From: GCA-020345945 sp964596985
GTDB lineage: Archaea > Thermoproteota > Bathyarchaeia > RBG-16-48-13 > GCA-020345945
Assembly: GCA_964596985.1 (NCBI GenBank)
Contig: CAZQWG010000001.1
Coordinates: 372,001 to 436,000, forward strand
DNA: 64,000 nucleotides
Direction of reading: 5' to 3'
The translations under genes were made by a program, and so were the position numbers. Position 1 is the stretch's first letter. Each line of letters opens with the position of its first letter. Below are positions 33,709-43,332 of this stretch, piece after piece. The notes under the pieces were generated by a model. It worked only from the letters and a program-made list of their open reading frames with translations. It was not told the origin of the DNA and ran no database searches.

Positions 33709-34409
33709 CCAGAGAATTGGATAGGACGATGGCGAGCCTCCGGTCTTCTCGACGGAGACACGGCTGGATCACAGTATGATGTTCCAACATACTTGCCTAT
33801 CGGAAACGAACAGTCCGCACTCACGAAATCGTCAAGTGAGTCCAGGACAAGGGAATCGATAGACTCCTGACACAGTGGTCGATGTTCTCATCCCCTCTGA
33901 GTCTCGTCCAGCGCTGAATCCTGTACTAGCGATTCTCCCCGGGACAACTCGACGAGTTCGACCTCTGCGTCACATGAACGAACACAGTCTTTCTCGTTCG
34001 TCTCTCGGACATACGTCCTCTATTGTTACACAAACGATGGGCGCCCTGAAGCCGTATTCGCACGTACCTTGCGAGGTAATCTTGACGCGTTCTCTTTCTA
34101 GCTCCAGGCACCCAGCCCCCGGCTCAGAGGAATTGTAGCTTAACTCTGCGGTCAAACGATTTATGTCTTACCCCCTTCCCCTACCTGACGACGGGTAGCA
34201 AGCGGTGTGCTTCGAGTCAACGGGTGCACAGGGGCTTGCAGCCGGAAGTCTACAGCAACAGTCCTCGGGTGCACGAGTCGACCTCACGAACCCACTCCTA
34301 ACTCTCCTCAATATCCTATTCTTGAAGCGTCTCAAGTGCGCATATGTCGCATATTCAACATTAAACTCTATATCATAGTCGCCGGAATAGTGTTGTCCAG
34401 TGATATTCG
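33709..34409. other. Intergenic region without a convincing gene
   Basis: About 700 bases. A 61-residue minus-strand frame (33970-34155) contains four or five Cys (GAGCLEL, GTCEYG, VCVTIEDVCP, LCSFM) and might be a small metal-binding protein, but it has no ribosome binding site. CTACC/GGGTAG near 34180-34197 can form a short hairpin. No tRNA-like structure was found, and the downstream aldolase promoter is not obvious. Confidence 0.4.
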
Positions 34410-35267
34410 ATGACTCTTGTTACGATGGGAACCCTCTTGAAGAGGGCATACGAGGAGAAGTATGCTATTCCAGCATTCAACTTCTTCAACACAGATGCTA
34501 TCCGGACTGTAATAGAAGTCGCCGAGGAGGAGAGTTCTCCTGCGATTCTACAGGTACATAAAATGCTTCCTGGACCCGAAGATCTCTTCGACTGGTGGTG
34601 CTCGATTGCAAGAGCAGCGATTGAGAGAACCGAGATCCCGATCGCACTCCACCTAGATCACGGAGACGACTTCGATATAGCAGTGAAAGCGATTGTATGC
34701 GGCTGCTCATCAGTGATGATAGACAAGTCCAAGCTACCGATGGCAGAGAACATAGCGATAACAAGGAAGGTGGGAGACGTGGCGCGGGTGGCAGGAGTAA
34801 CTTTGGAGGCAGAGCTAGGTCATATGACTAGAGCTGAGAAGGGAGAATCAGGTGGACTGGACGAATCGGTATTCACGGTCCCAGAAGAAGCCGTGACATT
34901 CGTGAGAGAAACAGGTGTCGACGCCCTTGCAGCCTCTGTGGGAACCGTTCATGGGCTCTATCGCGGAAAGGCAGAGATAGACTTCGAGAGACTAGAGAAG
35001 ATAAACGAGTTAGTGAATACACCGCTAGTTCTACATGGAGGAACCGGTATACCTGACGACTCTCTCAAGAAGACAAGCAAGTTCGGTGTTACAAAGGTGA
35101 ACGTTGCCACCGCTCTTGGGGTAAGCTATTACACAGGAATCCGGGAAGCAATGGAAAAAGAGAAGGAGACGAAGAGCTTCTTCGGGTTCACAGAACCTGG
35201 ACGAGAAGCCTTGAAAGAGACGATAAGACAGAAGATCAAGCTTCTTGGATGCAACAACAGGTTATAG
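34410..35267 (+). CDS. Class II fructose-bisphosphate-type aldolase
   Basis: A 285-residue zinc-dependent aldolase. It has AIPAFNFFNTDAIRTVIEVAEE, HLDHGDDFDIAVKAI (with the catalytic Asp and zinc His), LEAELGHMTRAEKG, ALAASVGTVHGLYRGKAEIDFERL, and LVLHGGTGIPDDSLKK. The second and third zinc His are those in GTVHG and LHGG. The usual reaction is fructose-1,6-bisphosphate to DHAP and glyceraldehyde-3-phosphate; tagatose-type relatives cannot be excluded. It is followed by the phosphatase gene with a small overlap of reading frames. Confidence 0.9.
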   Translation: MTLVTMGTLLKRAYEEKYAIPAFNFFNTDAIRTVIEVAEEESSPAILQVHKMLPGPEDLFDWWCSIARAAIERTEIPIALHLDHGDDFDIAVKAIVCGCSSVMIDKSKLPMAENIAITRKVGDVARVAGVTLEAELGHMTRAEKGESGGLDESVFTVPEEAVTFVRETGVDALAASVGTVHGLYRGKAEIDFERLEKINELVNTPLVLHGGTGIPDDSLKKTSKFGVTKVNVATALGVSYYTGIREAMEKEKETKSFFGFTEPGREALKETIRQKIKLLGCNNRL

Positions 35268-35343
35268 ACGCAGACGAAGAACCCGCTATTTCAGTAGGCT
35301 GCTGCAGCCGGCCAATAGTCTAGTTCCAGGGAGGAACCCCGAT

Positions 35344-36042
35344 ATGTGGAAAGCCATCGCATGCGACATAGATGGAACGTTGACCGACCAAGATCATCTA
35401 CTTAGCTTGGAGGCCTTGACCATGATGAGAACGGCTGAGAGAGCGGGATTAATAATTATCCTCTCAAGCGCTAGGACGAGACTCGAACTGAGAATGGTGT
35501 CCAGCCTTTTTGGCGCCACTGGACCAGTAGTAGCAGAGAATGGAGGAATCGTCTGGTATCGCTCAACCGGTGAAGAAAAGGTCTTGGGTAACCTGGGAAA
35601 GGCGCAAGAAGCCTATGAAGCCGCCTCATCCCGCATTTCCGATCTACAGGTCTTGCAAGAGGGGTTCCGAGAGACAGACGTAATGGTTCGAGGTAGAAGA
35701 GCTACAGAGATTAAGCCGATTGTGGAGGCTGAAGGCCTGAGTGTCCATCTCTTTGAGAGTGCCCACGTGACATGCATCGCAGCCTCCTCCGCGAGCAAGG
35801 GCCTCGGTCTGAGGGCCGCCTCGGAGATGATCTGTATCGATCCATCTCATGTTGCTGCCATCGGAGACGCCCAGAACGATGTCACACTCTTCGAGACCGC
35901 TGGCGCCGGCTACGCGGTCGGCAATGCAGATCAGAGATTGAGGGATGTGGCGTCAAAGGTTATGAGTAGACCTTATGGCGGGGGATGCGCCGACGCGATC
36001 AGAGAGATCATAGAAGAGCAACGGAAGGCTCTGAGGAGCTGA
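35344..36042 (+). CDS. Archaeal phosphoglycolate phosphatase (HAD, Cof type)
   Basis: A 232-residue HAD-superfamily phosphatase. It has the nucleophile motif AIACDIDGTLTDQDHLL, LSSARTRLELRMV, GPVVAENGG, and the C-terminal MICIDPSHVAAIGDAQNDVTLFETAGAGYAVGNA. The short type-II cap and length match archaeal phosphoglycolate phosphatase (TA0175-like), which removes 2-phosphoglycolate formed by DNA repair or side reactions. ATG 35344 is used; the longer frame from 35245 overlaps the aldolase gene. Confidence 0.87.
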   Translation: MWKAIACDIDGTLTDQDHLLSLEALTMMRTAERAGLIIILSSARTRLELRMVSSLFGATGPVVAENGGIVWYRSTGEEKVLGNLGKAQEAYEAASSRISDLQVLQEGFRETDVMVRGRRATEIKPIVEAEGLSVHLFESAHVTCIAASSASKGLGLRAASEMICIDPSHVAAIGDAQNDVTLFETAGAGYAVGNADQRLRDVASKVMSRPYGGGCADAIREIIEEQRKALRS

Positions 36043-36236
36043 CTACTAAAATTGAGTTGTGCACTGGTAGAATCCTGTGCGGACCTCATATCCTTCTTCT
36101 AATGGAAAAGGGAAAGTAGTTTCCAATACATCCGTCAGCCTGACTGGTTGACCAGCCTTTGCCCTAGACACAGCAAAAAATTAGCGGGGACAAGGATCAG
36201 AGAACGCAGTTAGACCACACAGTCCCCTCACCGGGT

Positions 36237-36467
36237 TCAGAAACGTGCACTGGGCTGGATCACTTTGTCGATCCCATACTCAACGTCTTCTGCGTCAACT
36301 GTAACTCTCTTTCTCTCTTGCGCGTGAGACAAAGCCTGCTCAGCGATTTTAGTCCCCGAGCGCTCCAGCGACTCCATTAGGCTCCTTGCCGCGTCTTCCG
36401 AGACACGGCGAGCCCCGGCTTCACGAAGTATCCTTTTACAGGCTGCTAAAGTTATGTTTCCTGGCAT
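36237..36467 (-). CDS. Archaeal histone
   Basis: A 76-residue histone-fold protein: NITLAACKRILREAGARRVSEDAARSLMESLERSGTKIAEQALSHAQERKRVTVDAEDVEYGIDKVI. It has the core helices and the R-T-type sequence of HMf/HMt histones plus a short C-terminal tail (QPSARF). It wraps DNA as a dimer/multimer. The start is at ATG 36467; the upstream residues of the frame are basic but not family-like. Its presence supports an archaeon outside the histone-lacking crenarchaeal orders. Confidence 0.92.
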   Translation of the reverse strand: MPGNITLAACKRILREAGARRVSEDAARSLMESLERSGTKIAEQALSHAQERKRVTVDAEDVEYGIDKVIQPSARF

Positions 36468-36563
36468 ATCAAATCGAACCTTGGTTCTACGAAAGACCAT
36501 AAAAGCTTTCCTTAACATTAAGAGACAAGGCTCGACGACAAGAATATCGCGCTGGACTCTCCT

Positions 36564-37301
36564 TCAGTCGCTTTTATAGTAGAGCGATTCGTAGGCGCGA
36601 ACCGCATAGGTTGAGGCTTCTACCCTGGCCCCAGAGACTATCAGGGACCCGGCTTTTTCATAATCTTTTCTTGCCTCTTCGATACGGCCGCTCTTAGAGA
36701 CTTTCAGAAGCTGGCTTACAAGGAGCATGAATTCGTCGAGGATATCCGCATTCAAGAACGGCAGTGACTGGTAGTACCTAGTGGCATTATCTAGGTTCTG
36801 AAACGGTTTCCTCTCCCTTGAGAGCAGTGCAAGCCTACGACCCGAGGCGGTTAATCCCTTGACGGCCTCCTCGAGGTTAAATCTTGAGACAGGGGTCGGA
36901 GTGATACCTCTCATCCTCTTGTGGAAGAAGAAATGGTATATGCTCTGAATACCCGAGAGAAGACCCTTCCCTGTTCCCCCTGCGATAGAGATGCCGATCG
37001 CAGGTTTGCCATCTGCGTTGGGGATACTAACAGTTTCCATGAAAGACTTGGTTAGACCACTCACGTCACCCCAGTATACGGGTGAGCCTAAGACTATTGC
37101 GTCAGCGTCTTCGCACAGACGGTTCAGATCTTCTGGACAGATCTCCCGAACCCCAACATAAGGCTTCACATCGAAGTCCACCAGATAGACTTTCTCGACC
37201 TCAACGCCCCCCTGCTTTGCCCCTTCCAGCGTGGCGTCGACTAGTCGGCTCGTCAACCCATTCTTACGTGGGCTACCTACTATACCAACGATCACAATCA
37301 A
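36564..37301 (-). CDS. NADPH-dependent FMN reductase-like flavoprotein
   Basis: A 245-residue flavodoxin-fold protein. The phosphate-binding loop is GSPRKNGLTSRLVDATLEGA, and the isoalloxazine region is ADAIVLGSPVYWGDVSGLTKSFMETV and IAGGTGKG. The N-terminal half is that of NADPH-dependent FMN reductases and iron-sulfur flavoproteins (Isf), but the CxxCxxC cluster site of Isf is absent. The C-terminal 100 residues are helical, with no recognised domain. The substrate is unknown. Confidence 0.82.
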   Translation of the reverse strand: MIVIVGIVGSPRKNGLTSRLVDATLEGAKQGGVEVEKVYLVDFDVKPYVGVREICPEDLNRLCEDADAIVLGSPVYWGDVSGLTKSFMETVSIPNADGKPAIGISIAGGTGKGLLSGIQSIYHFFFHKRMRGITPTPVSRFNLEEAVKGLTASGRRLALLSRERKPFQNLDNATRYYQSLPFLNADILDEFMLLVSQLLKVSKSGRIEEARKDYEKAGSLIVSGARVEASTYAVRAYESLYYKSD

Positions 37302-37436
37302 TCCACCATACCTTGTATCCTATTTCCAGTATTATGACTCTTGCCTAGCCATGATCCTTGTTCTCATGGATGACGTAAACCTTCAATAGGTTGAGGCGTA
37401 TGCCGGTCATATACCGAAGGAGGGAGGGCTTTAATC

Positions 37437-37820
37437 ATGAATGACGTGGGAAACAGGCTCTTGATAGCATCGATGGATGAATGGAGGAGCAGGGTACTGA
37501 AATCGGATCTTCCCGTAGTGGTGGAGTTCTATTCCCCTACCTGTCCACATTGCGCCAGGCTGACACCGATCTTTCAGAGGCTTTCAACCGAGTACGGTGA
37601 TAAGATGACCTTTGCGATCGTGAACGTTGTTGAAAGCCGAGATCTAGCTGAAGGATACGGAATCATGGGAGTGCCGACGGTGAAGTTCTTCTGCGACGGT
37701 AGACCGATCAATGAAATCGTGGGATTCAGACCCGAAGAAGAACTGAGGGGGAAGATAGAGGAGGGAGTCCTGCAAACGTACAAGAGATGCATCTCCCAAA
37801 GCTCTCCGATATACGTCTAG
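37437..37820 (+). CDS. Thioredoxin
   Basis: A 127-residue thioredoxin: LPVVVEFYSPTCPHCARLTPIFQRLSTEYGDKMTFAIVNVVE contains CPHC (not the usual CGPC), and GIMGVPTVKFFCDGRPINEIVG provides the cis-Pro loop. The C-terminus carries an extra Cys (CISQSS). It starts at ATG 37437 after GGAGGG. It is a general cytoplasmic disulfide reductase; CPHC sites are more often found in DsbA-like or glutaredoxin-like proteins. It stands alone. Confidence 0.88.
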   Translation: MNDVGNRLLIASMDEWRSRVLKSDLPVVVEFYSPTCPHCARLTPIFQRLSTEYGDKMTFAIVNVVESRDLAEGYGIMGVPTVKFFCDGRPINEIVGFRPEEELRGKIEEGVLQTYKRCISQSSPIYV

Positions 37821-38034
37821 CCAAGATCTACTACTGGCCTCAACAACCCACACCACCGCCACCTCACCTTCGGCTGTACGTATGCTACTTCGCCGAGAAA
37901 AGGTGTAACATAATCGTCCCAGAACCCGTGCATAAGATATCGATCGGTGTACACTCTCTGAACACAGGGAGAAAAGCCGTCTTTATGTAGACTGTATTAA
38001 GATAGATGACCGTATGGATTGTCAGGGATAACCT

Positions 38035-39366
38035 ATGGAATCTTACAAAGAACAGGTTGTCAGTCTCATCGACAGTATGAAGGAAACCATGGTGAAGGAT
38101 TCCGATACGGTATGGGAATACGCTGAACCAGGGCTTATCGAATTCAAATCCTCTACACTCTTGATGAAAAGGCTTCGAGACAACGGTTTCGAGGTCTTGA
38201 GTGGGATCGGGGACATGAAGACAGCATTCGTCGGTTCCTGGGGATCGGGTACACCGATCGTAGGCTTGTTGGCGGAGTATGACGCCCTGGAAACTTGCGG
38301 TCCACCCATCGGTGAACCCGGACACGGTTGCGGTCACAATCTTCTGGGAACCGCACTAGTCTATGCAGCGATCGTCTTGAAGAAGATCATGCAAGAACAC
38401 GGCTTAGAGGGAGGGATAAAGCTCTTCGGCTGCCCGGCAGAAGAGAAGTTGCTTGGCAAGGTCTACATGGCAAGAGACGGCGCCTTCGAAGGAGTGGATG
38501 CAGTCATCGCATGGCACCCGGGCAGATACAACTGCGCCACTACGGCTAGTAGGAATGCCCTCGATTCTTTCTCTTTCCATTTCATAGGTCAGACAGCACA
38601 CTCCGCGGTCGACCCGTGGAACGGGAGGAGCGCACTGGATGCGGTCGAGGTGATGAATTGTGCCGTAAATATGATGAGAGAGCATATCCCCGAGTCTGCG
38701 AGAATCCACTATGTGATCACCGATGGCGGGGGGCAACCCAACGTCGTTCCACCCGAAGCGAGAAGCTGGTACTTCATACGAGCCGACAAACGGAAGGGAA
38801 AGGATGGTTTGGAGGAGATCTCCGAGAGGGTCAGGAAATGCGCCGAGGCAGCAGCCCTGGCTACAGGAACCAAGGTCGAGATCAAACACCTCACGGCAGT
38901 CTACGAGAGCCTAACGAACAGGTCAGGCGCAGAACTGGTGCAGAAGAATCTTGAGTTGATAGGGTCCCCCAAGTTCACTGACGAGGAGAAAGCATACACT
39001 AGAGAGATCGGGCTCAAGGGAGATCTAGATGAAACCGTATCTCCCATCAAGACCCAGCAGCGAAGAGCCACCAATGATTATGGAACGGTGAGTTGGCTAG
39101 TGCCCCTGTTGCATTGCAACATAACCTGCGCCACGACGGATACACCAGGCCATCATTATCTTGGGGCCTTGCAGTACAAGTCCAGCATAGGACACAAAGG
39201 GATGACGACCGCAGCAAAGGTTGTCGCATGCACCATCATCGATCTCCTGACGAAACCCGAAGAACTAGCCAAGATTAGAGGAGAGTTCGAAGAGAAGACG
39301 AGGCGCTTCGTATTCGACCCCATCATACCGAAGGGACAGAAACCGTCGGGCAGGGACGGATACTAG
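38035..39366 (+). CDS. M20-family amidohydrolase (AbgB-like)
   Basis: A 443-residue M20 peptidase/amidohydrolase. Motifs are VGLLAEYDALETCGPP, GHGCGHNLLGTALVYAAI, GCPAEEKLLGKVYMAR, AWHPG, the dimerisation insert GQTAHSAVDPWNGRSALDAVE, and TTDTPGHHYLGA at the end. These match aminobenzoyl-glutamate hydrolase subunit B and indole-acetyl-amino acid hydrolases. A metal-dependent hydrolysis of an N-acyl amino acid is expected; the substrate is unknown. There is no partner (AbgA) nearby. Confidence 0.9.
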   Translation: MESYKEQVVSLIDSMKETMVKDSDTVWEYAEPGLIEFKSSTLLMKRLRDNGFEVLSGIGDMKTAFVGSWGSGTPIVGLLAEYDALETCGPPIGEPGHGCGHNLLGTALVYAAIVLKKIMQEHGLEGGIKLFGCPAEEKLLGKVYMARDGAFEGVDAVIAWHPGRYNCATTASRNALDSFSFHFIGQTAHSAVDPWNGRSALDAVEVMNCAVNMMREHIPESARIHYVITDGGGQPNVVPPEARSWYFIRADKRKGKDGLEEISERVRKCAEAAALATGTKVEIKHLTAVYESLTNRSGAELVQKNLELIGSPKFTDEEKAYTREIGLKGDLDETVSPIKTQQRRATNDYGTVSWLVPLLHCNITCATTDTPGHHYLGALQYKSSIGHKGMTTAAKVVACTIIDLLTKPEELAKIRGEFEEKTRRFVFDPIIPKGQKPSGRDGY

Positions 39367-39406
39367 ACAACCTTTCAGCCGGCTCCAACCTCCTTTCTGA
39401 GGGGGC

Positions 39407-39964
39407 TCACAGTCTTACGCTTACTTCTACCCCGTCCCCGTCTACCCCTATGAACCTGCTCTCGTATTTACCCGAGTTTCTCACGTAGTCGAGGTATTCT
39501 CTCATCGAGGAGGCGTATGCCCCTGCGTTATCCGCCACGACCAGGCTCCCCTTTTTAAGCTTGTCTTCAAGAAGACCCAGACATTCGAAGTACTTGCCCT
39601 TAGCGGCATCCAAGAAGATCAGATCGAACTCCCCCTCAAGGTTTGGGATAACATCCAACGCGTCTCCGACCAACACTCTCACCCTAGGTGTGACCTCGGC
39701 TCTCCGAGCATTCTCCTTTGCCAGTTCCGCCTCATCTTCGTCGATTTCGATCGTGACGATCTCAGCCTCGTTCCCAAGTTCCTTAGCCATCAGGATCGTT
39801 GAATACCCCAACAGAGTCCCGACCTCAAGTACGCGTCTAGGCTTGACCCTACGGACCAGGCTGGCCAGAACCTCTCCCCTTACAGGCCCTATTATAGGCA
39901 GATATCTGCGCTCAGCAAGCCGCTCTATGCTGCGAAGAACCTCGCCAGCCTTATCGGAAGCCAC
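39407..39964 (-). CDS. O-methyltransferase (COMT/CCoAOMT-like)
   Basis: A 185-residue SAM-dependent methyltransferase: GPVRGEVLASLVRRVKPRRVLEVGTLLGYSTILMAKEL (motif I), AEIVTIEIDEDEAELAKENA (motif post-I), EGEFDLIFLDAAKGKYFECL and GSLVVADNAGAY. It is similar to small catechol/caffeoyl-type O-methyltransferases and to archaeal tRNA/small-molecule methyltransferases. The metal-binding Asp residues FLDAAK and DNA are kept. Substrate unknown. Confidence 0.87.
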   Translation of the reverse strand: MASDKAGEVLRSIERLAERRYLPIIGPVRGEVLASLVRRVKPRRVLEVGTLLGYSTILMAKELGNEAEIVTIEIDEDEAELAKENARRAEVTPRVRVLVGDALDVIPNLEGEFDLIFLDAAKGKYFECLGLLEDKLKKGSLVVADNAGAYASSMREYLDYVRNSGKYESRFIGVDGDGVEVSVRL

Positions 39965-40102
39965 ACCGCGTCACCAACAGCTTCTCGGGGAATGTACCAC
40001 GCATCTAGGACACGAAAAGGTTCGTGTATACGATAGATACAACCAAGTTTTAGGGAAGAGGTTAAGAGGTTATCCTTGATCTGCAATTACCCGTCGTCAA
40101 GG

Positions 40103-40932
40103 ATGATGAACAGAGAAGATGAGGGTCGGGATTGGAATCCTGATAGGGGAGGCGACTCACGTTTGAGTGATCTTGGCGTGAACCTGATTGACGCCCATTG
40201 CCACCTCCAAGACGAGGCTTTCAACGAGGATAGGGACGAGGTAGTGAGGAGAGCCCGACAAGCTGGCGTCACGTCCATCGTCACTTCAAGCCTCGGTCTC
40301 GTCGACGCCTCGAGGATGTAGAGATCACCGAGATATTTCATGACCATGTGTATGCGTGCATCGGACTGGACCCCGGCAGCCTCGAACCCGAGGAGGCAGA
40401 AGAAGTCCGGAAGTCCATTGCAGCTAACAAGGATCTCATCGTTGGGATAGGGGAGGTAGGACTGGACTACTATTGGGTCAGAGAGGAGAGCGGCAGGGAA
40501 CGGCAGAAACGGCTCTTCCGGGAATGGATTGAATTAGCCGAAAAGCTACACCTTCCATTGGTCGTCCACTCCAGGAGCGCAGGAAAATATGCGATTCGAA
40601 TCCTCTTGGAGAGCGGGTTCAGACGGGTTCTAATGCACGCCTACGATGGACGCGTAGGTTGGGCAATGAAGGCAGCCGAAGAGGGCGTACACTTCTCGAT
40701 ACCAACCTCGGTCTGGCATTCCAGGCAGAAACAGAAGCTAGCCAAGACGCTACCCTTGGAATGCCTCGTCGTAGAGAGTGATGCCCCAGTGCTATCCCCT
40801 ATAAGGGGAGAACGAAACGAACCGGCTAACCTAGTCTACGCCGTAAGGAAAATCGCGGAATTGAAGGGCCTATCGGAAAAGAAAGTGGCTATCACCACCA
40901 CTGAAAATGCTAGGAGGCTATTTGGACTATAA
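40103..40932 (+). pseudogene. TatD-like metal-dependent hydrolase, frameshifted
   Basis: The upstream frame reads LIDAHCHLQDEAFNEDRDEVVRRARQAGVTSIVTSSLGLVDAS and then stops at 40321. The downstream frame continues as DVEITEIFHDHVYACIGLDPG, later GEVGLDYYW, VVHSRSAGKYAI, LMHAYDG and VVESDAPVLSP. Joined by one inserted base near 40310-40314 they form a typical TatD family nuclease/deoxyribonuclease (about 265-275 residues) with its metal-ligand motifs HCH, E, H, H and D. Either an assembly error or a recent frameshift. Confidence 0.75.
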
Positions 40933-41170
40933 GCCTAGTGACTTTCAAGGAGAGTATTGAGGCAAAAGCTGAGGATGAGTAGGTGTAATGCTCTATCGTC
41001 CCAAGGCTCTATGAACCACGATTCGAGTATTCTTAGACCCCTCAAAAGCCGTCTCAGACAGTTTTTATTGACGAATCCCCGTTTAAACACGCCAAACGAA
41101 AGATTCAAATAGGCATAGTTCCCGAGACGGGGCAAACCACCGATGGTGGGGACCAAAAGGGTGAGTAGAA

Positions 41171-42271
41171 GTGAAGAGATACTTCATTCTTCTGACAGCG
41201 CTTCTACTTCTTGCTCAGATCCCGATTGTTCAAGGAGACCAAGAGCCTAGCCTCATCGTCACAATTTCTGAAGACTCAGTCAACGTGAAATGGGAGATCA
41301 AACTCCTATTCGAGGACCTACAAAGCTACGAATTGAAGGTTGACGAGATCCGTAGAGCCTACGAGAATAACTACGATAGGAGGCTCGAAGCGCTCCTCGA
41401 AGGGTTTCTGACCGGGGAATTCTCACGTCACATAGACAAGACGGTCCAGATCACGGATCTGGAGATCGACCTACAGGGTAGTGGGTCACACTGGTCGGAG
41501 TGGATGGAAGTCTCCACCCAATTCACAGTCAAGGGACTCGAAAACCGAGACGGAGACAAACTATACGTTAATCTATCCTGGCTGACCTTGAAGCTCTCCG
41601 ATAGAAAAGTCGATTTCGAGGATAAGGATGACCCTGAGATTGTATACTCATTCTACCCGAAATACCTGCTCGCGGTCAATTGGGCGAACTGCTTCAATTG
41701 GGATCTCACCGCACGTACCCCAGAGCAGAACACGGACAGCCTGGTCCTCATACTTCCATCGAGACACGAATACAAACCGTTCCAAGAATACTCAGAGGTC
41801 CGCGTCGACCCTGAGAAACCCATGCTCAAGATACGATTGATGGATTCAGAAGGAAACTTTGAGGCGAAACGCGCCGTCATACCCATCCCACCGAAACCTC
41901 TGACGTTTCAAGAGCACACAATTAAGCTCCTAGTAGACAATTGGGTGACAGCCGTTGTGTCCGTAGTCGCCGTCTGCGGCATCACCCTCTTCGGCCGATA
42001 CCAAGTCAGAAGGAGGGCGAAGCTTCTCGTCGAGAAGCAGAGAGAGCAGCAAGCCATCGAACAACTCAAACCACTCAGCAACGAGTTACGAAGTGAATAT
42101 GGAACCAGGAAAGTATCTTTAACACCAACCAAAATGAGGCATTCCACAAAGAATGTCAAGGTTTCAAGACGGATGAGCGAACGCCTCTTCGGCAAATCAG
42201 ATTCTGAAGACTGGCACTCCATTCTCGGCGAGTTAAAACGGTCACTTGCCAAGATCTGCAGAAGAGACTGA
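41171..42271 (+). CDS. Membrane-anchored protein, operon partner of FtsZ-like gene
   Basis: A 366-residue protein I do not recognise. It begins with a signal-peptide-like segment (RYFILLTALLLLAQIPIVQG), followed by about 230 mostly beta/helical extracytoplasmic residues, a membrane helix near residues 256-275 (WVTAVVSVVAVCGITLFG), and a basic cytoplasmic tail with a helical stretch (KLLVEKQREQQAIEQLKPLSNELR). It ends 24 bases before the FtsZ-like gene, so both are probably one transcript. The topology (exported N-domain, cytoplasmic tail) would suit a membrane tether for the tubulin-like protein. Confidence 0.8.
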   Translation: MKRYFILLTALLLLAQIPIVQGDQEPSLIVTISEDSVNVKWEIKLLFEDLQSYELKVDEIRRAYENNYDRRLEALLEGFLTGEFSRHIDKTVQITDLEIDLQGSGSHWSEWMEVSTQFTVKGLENRDGDKLYVNLSWLTLKLSDRKVDFEDKDDPEIVYSFYPKYLLAVNWANCFNWDLTARTPEQNTDSLVLILPSRHEYKPFQEYSEVRVDPEKPMLKIRLMDSEGNFEAKRAVIPIPPKPLTFQEHTIKLLVDNWVTAVVSVVAVCGITLFGRYQVRRRAKLLVEKQREQQAIEQLKPLSNELRSEYGTRKVSLTPTKMRHSTKNVKVSRRMSERLFGKSDSEDWHSILGELKRSLAKICRRD

Positions 42272-42295
42272 AGGAGACTCAAAGGAGGGAGAAGT

Positions 42296-43246
42296 TTGTT
42301 CAAGACAACCATCGTCGGCGTCGGTGGGTCCGGCTGCAACACAGTAACACGGTATCTGGATAGGGTCGGAAGACTGAAGGGCATTAGAACTGTTGCCGTC
42401 AACACAGATCGCCTAGCTCTAAGAGAGAACGCGAAAGCAGACAAGAAGATCCTTCTAGGCGACGGAATGGGGGCTGGCATGGATGTCGTATACGGCATGA
42501 AGGCTATGAAGGAAGGACTACCGAAGGTCCTCAACGCAATAGGAGACCCAGAAGTCGCCATCGTCACCTGCGGCCTCGGCGGTGGAACCGGCAGCGGCGG
42601 GATCCTAGAGATATGTAGGATACTACGCCAGAAACCCTCCACGTTCAGGATAGCGTTGGTAACCTTACCGTTTGAAGACGAAGGACCTGTTCAGAAAGGC
42701 ATTGCAAAACGGATCCTACCCCTCGTAATCGACCAATCCGACCTCACCATCGTGCAGAGCAACGAGATTCTACTCCAAGCTGCCAAGGATAGTCGGAAGG
42801 ATATACCCCTCGAAGAGGGGTACCGAGCGATGGATATGAAGCTGGTGGACATAATAATGAACTTCATGGATCTAACGACACGAGGCGGAATCCAGAACAT
42901 CGACTTCCGGGACTTCTACAATCTCCTAAGAGAGAGCGGGCTTGGACACATCGGGACTGGAGAGGGAGAAAACCTCGTAGAAGCCCTACACGAAGCCGAA
43001 AGAGACCAGTTGTTGGACGTAGACTACACAAACGCACGGGCCTGCCTCATAAACATAACCGGGAACGCCGGATTAAGAGAGTGTGGACACGTAATCAAGA
43101 ACTTCACGAACGACCACGGAATCAAACGGTTCAGGTTCGGTCTACGAGACTCCTCAGGTCCCATCCGCTGCATGATTGCGGTCGGCGGGGTAAGATCCCC
43201 CTATCTTGAGAGTTTTCTCGGGGCGAAAATGAAGTATCTTGATTAG
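42296..43246 (+). CDS. FtsZ-like tubulin-family GTPase
   Basis: A 316-residue tubulin/FtsZ protein. It has the N-terminal GVGGSGCNTVTRYL, the nucleotide-binding signature GGGTGSG (residues 95-101), and the T7 catalytic loop NIDFRD (N201, D203, D206). It lacks the extended linker and C-terminal conserved peptide of cell-division FtsZ, so a non-canonical archaeal FtsZ-like member is likely. In a membrane-protein operon it may act at the envelope. TTG 42296 starts it after GGAGGG. Confidence 0.88.
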   Translation: MFKTTIVGVGGSGCNTVTRYLDRVGRLKGIRTVAVNTDRLALRENAKADKKILLGDGMGAGMDVVYGMKAMKEGLPKVLNAIGDPEVAIVTCGLGGGTGSGGILEICRILRQKPSTFRIALVTLPFEDEGPVQKGIAKRILPLVIDQSDLTIVQSNEILLQAAKDSRKDIPLEEGYRAMDMKLVDIIMNFMDLTTRGGIQNIDFRDFYNLLRESGLGHIGTGEGENLVEALHEAERDQLLDVDYTNARACLINITGNAGLRECGHVIKNFTNDHGIKRFRFGLRDSSGPIRCMIAVGGVRSPYLESFLGAKMKYLD

Positions 43247-43332
43247 ATTAGAGGAGACGCAGAGTTCCCATCCATCATGCATCTCGAAACACTTCTAAAT
43301 TCCTCGCCCAACCTCTTCACAGGCGGAGAATA

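Noticed and set aside
33970..34155. 61-residue Cys-containing minus-strand frame
   Set aside because: Interesting composition but no start signals or known family; kept only as a note on the intergenic region.
40935..41156. 73-residue minus-strand frame between tatD and the membrane protein
   Set aside because: No ribosome binding site, no promoter and no recognisable fold; likely chance.
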